DNA of 7,346 nt. Source: JBBRLG01 sp038231495. GTDB lineage: Bacteria; Planctomycetota; Planctomycetia; Gemmatales; Gemmataceae. Shown here in pieces: positions 6,204-7,346 of this stretch. Made by a program: the position numbers and the translations under genes. Each line of letters begins with the position of its first letter. The stretch's first letter is position 1. The stretch spans positions 1 to 7,346 of the forward strand of contig JBBRLG010000386.1 in the NCBI GenBank assembly GCA_038231495.1, given 5' to 3'. Under the pieces are notes generated by a model that did no database searches, was not told the origin of the DNA, and saw only the letters and a program-made list of their open reading frames with translations.

Positions 6204-7346
6204 CTATCCTTCTGGTCGCAAAACGTCTCGCAGCGCCTGCTCCGGTGCGAACGTCCGTTCCTTCTCCGCCGCGTGCCGGCGAAACCACGCGGACACCAGC
6301 AACACGCCGTCAATTTCATCTGCCGTCGGCGGCGTCACGCGCCCACGCCGCTTGCCGTACACCGTCTGCAACGCCGCATGCGCCCGGAAGCGCGTTGCCT
6401 CGTCCGCCGGCGCCGCGGTCACGCCTTGCACCCGACCCTGGTCGATCAGGTACCACAGCCCCGGCCCCTCGTGGCTCAGCGGCGCATAAATAAACGATTG
6501 CCGGGCCGCCTCGCGTAACCGTTGCAGGTGGTTGTTCAGCCATTGCAATACTTCGAGCTTGTCGCGCAGGGCGGCGGCACGCTCGAACAACAGGGCCACG
6601 CTCGCTTCGGCCATCTGGCTTTCAAGAACGGTCAACGGCGACGGGTCGCGCCCGTCCAGGAACGTCAGCGCGTCGCGCACCTGCGTCTTATACTCCGCAC
6701 GCGAACAGACCGCGGCGCACGGCGCTAAACACTGGCCAATTTCGTGGCGCAGGCAGCCGGGCGCGCGCAACACCGGAAACAGCTCCGCCTGGTCGGCGAA
6801 CACCATCTCCTGGGCTTGCGGGCAGTCGCGCAGGCGGAACCAGTCGTTGAGCCGCCGGGCCGCGTCGGTCGCCCGCGCGCCGGCCGGCACCGGGCCGAAA
6901 GTGAACTTCGCCGTCGCGGGCGGTCGCGCCGCCAGGAAGACATACGGCGCCGGCGGCCGGCCGACGCACAGGTACGTCCGCCGGTAGCGGCGCGGCTGGC
7001 CCTGGACGTTGCTGCGCGGCTGCCAGCGGCGGATCAATTCCAGTTCGCGCACGAGGGCGGCAAATTCGCTCGGCGCGGGTTCCCAGACGATGGTGCGCGT
7101 GTGTTCGAGGATGCGGCCGGCTTTCGGGTCGCGGCTGTTGGGCCGGAAGTAACTCAGGAGGCGCGCGCGGAGACACTTGGCCTTGCCGACGTAGAGCAGT
7201 TCGCCGGCCGCGTCCACCATGCCGTAGACGCCGGGCCGGCGCGGGCCGTGTTTGCGCACCTTGTCGCGCAGGCGCGTGGCACGCCTGCCGTTGACGACGA
7301 CCAGCGGCGGCACCTCGGCGATCGGAGCCAGCGCCAGCGGCCCGAA
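6204..7346 (-). CDS. GIY-YIG nuclease, UvrC N-terminal half / Cho-like; 5' end may lie outside the window
   Basis: From GTG 7313 this is 369 aa. However, the frame stays open to the window edge and the 11 extra residues (FGPLALAPIAE) read like protein, so the true start may lie upstream; numbering here is from GTG 7313. The GIY-YIG domain spans about 25-105: GVY 28-30, YVG 41-43, R49 in GKAKCLRARLLSYF, and glutamate E90 in the segment ending in LIRRWQPRSNV. Cysteines 187, 195, 199 and 203 (GCLRHEIGQCLAPCAAVC) match the UvrC cluster region that binds iron-sulfur in characterised UvrC. A UVR motif (about 230-258, ESQMAEASVALLFERAAALRD), which contacts UvrB in UvrC, follows. The RNase H-like nuclease and helix-hairpin-helix domains of full UvrC are absent. 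Residues about 265-369 form an unassigned C-terminal region. The likely role is single-side incision in nucleotide excision repair, as for E. coli Cho. Its promoter lies outside the window. Confidence 0.92.
   Translation of the reverse strand, partial: FGPLALAPIAEVPPLVVVNGRRATRLRDKVRKHGPRRPGVYGMVDAAGELLYVGKAKCLRARLLSYFRPNSRDPKAGRILEHTRTIVWEPAPSEFAALVRELELIRRWQPRSNVQGQPRRYRRTYLCVGRPPAPYVFLAARPPATAKFTFGPVPAGARATDAARRLNDWFRLRDCPQAQEMVFADQAELFPVLRAPGCLRHEIGQCLAPCAAVCSRAEYKTQVRDALTFLDGRDPSPLTVLESQMAEASVALLFERAAALRDKLEVLQWLNNHLQRLREAARQSFIYAPLSHEGPGLWYLIDQGRVQGVTAAPADEATRFRAHAALQTVYGKRRGRVTPPTADEIDGVLLVSAWFRRHAAEKERTFAPEQALRDVLRPEG

Noticed and set aside
6192..6987. Plus-strand open frames opposite the GIY-YIG gene
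   Set aside because: The minus strand encodes a clear GIY-YIG/UVR protein there. The plus-strand products are R/P/A-rich with no domain.
1..7346. tRNA, rRNA, CRISPR array or complete insertion sequence
   Set aside because: No cloverleaf, rRNA-like segment, regularly spaced direct repeat, or transposase flanked by inverted repeats was seen by eye on either strand.

Overview
The window is GC-rich, roughly two-thirds G+C by eye. Gene content and protein style suggest a planctomycete, most likely Gemmataceae (Gemmata and relatives). This is inferred from three things: the Rpn/DUF4351 transposase-family remnant that starts MTDHDQRFK, the stand-alone UvrC-like GIY-YIG protein, and the overall composition. 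No marker gene settles it.

Layout. Positions 1-218 hold no convincing gene. They contain a striking G-tract/C-tract inverted repeat (44-67 with 103-126), then an AT-richer stretch that could hold a promoter. A plus-strand run of four genes follows. The first (219-965) is an uncharacterised 248-aa protein that looks like two winged-helix-like ends joined by a helical or coiled-coil middle. Next comes a classic three-gene cassette: a MoxR-type AAA+ ATPase (1035-1991), a DUF58 membrane protein (2041-3468) and a TgpA-like membrane transglutaminase with DUF4129-like tail (3493-5781). The gaps are 69, 49 and 24 nt, and good Shine-Dalgarno sequences precede the last two, so at least the cassette is probably one transcription unit. 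In this widespread arrangement the ATPase is thought to act as a chaperone-like factor for the DUF58/vWA-like partner, and the transglutaminase-fold domain acts outside the cytoplasmic membrane. The exact substrate is unknown.

Downstream, a palindromic element lies just after the transglutaminase stop. It is followed by a decayed Rpn-family (PD-(D/E)XK) transposase gene (5825-6188). That gene keeps its ribosome-binding site, its first nine codons and its C-terminal DUF4351-like region, but has lost the nuclease core and changed frame. The break falls in a 15-nt near-copy (14/15) of the left half of the adjacent palindrome.

The right end (6204 to the window edge, minus strand) carries a UvrC-N/Cho-like protein. 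It has an intact GIY-YIG catalytic set, a four-cysteine cluster and a UVR motif, but none of the UvrC C-terminal nuclease half. Its frame stays open to the window edge, so its start may lie outside.

I found no tRNA, rRNA, CRISPR array or complete insertion sequence. I do not see a clearly new multi-gene system. The most unusual items are the G/C-tract hairpin, the orphan gene in front of the MoxR cassette, and the repeat-associated deletion in the transposase remnant.
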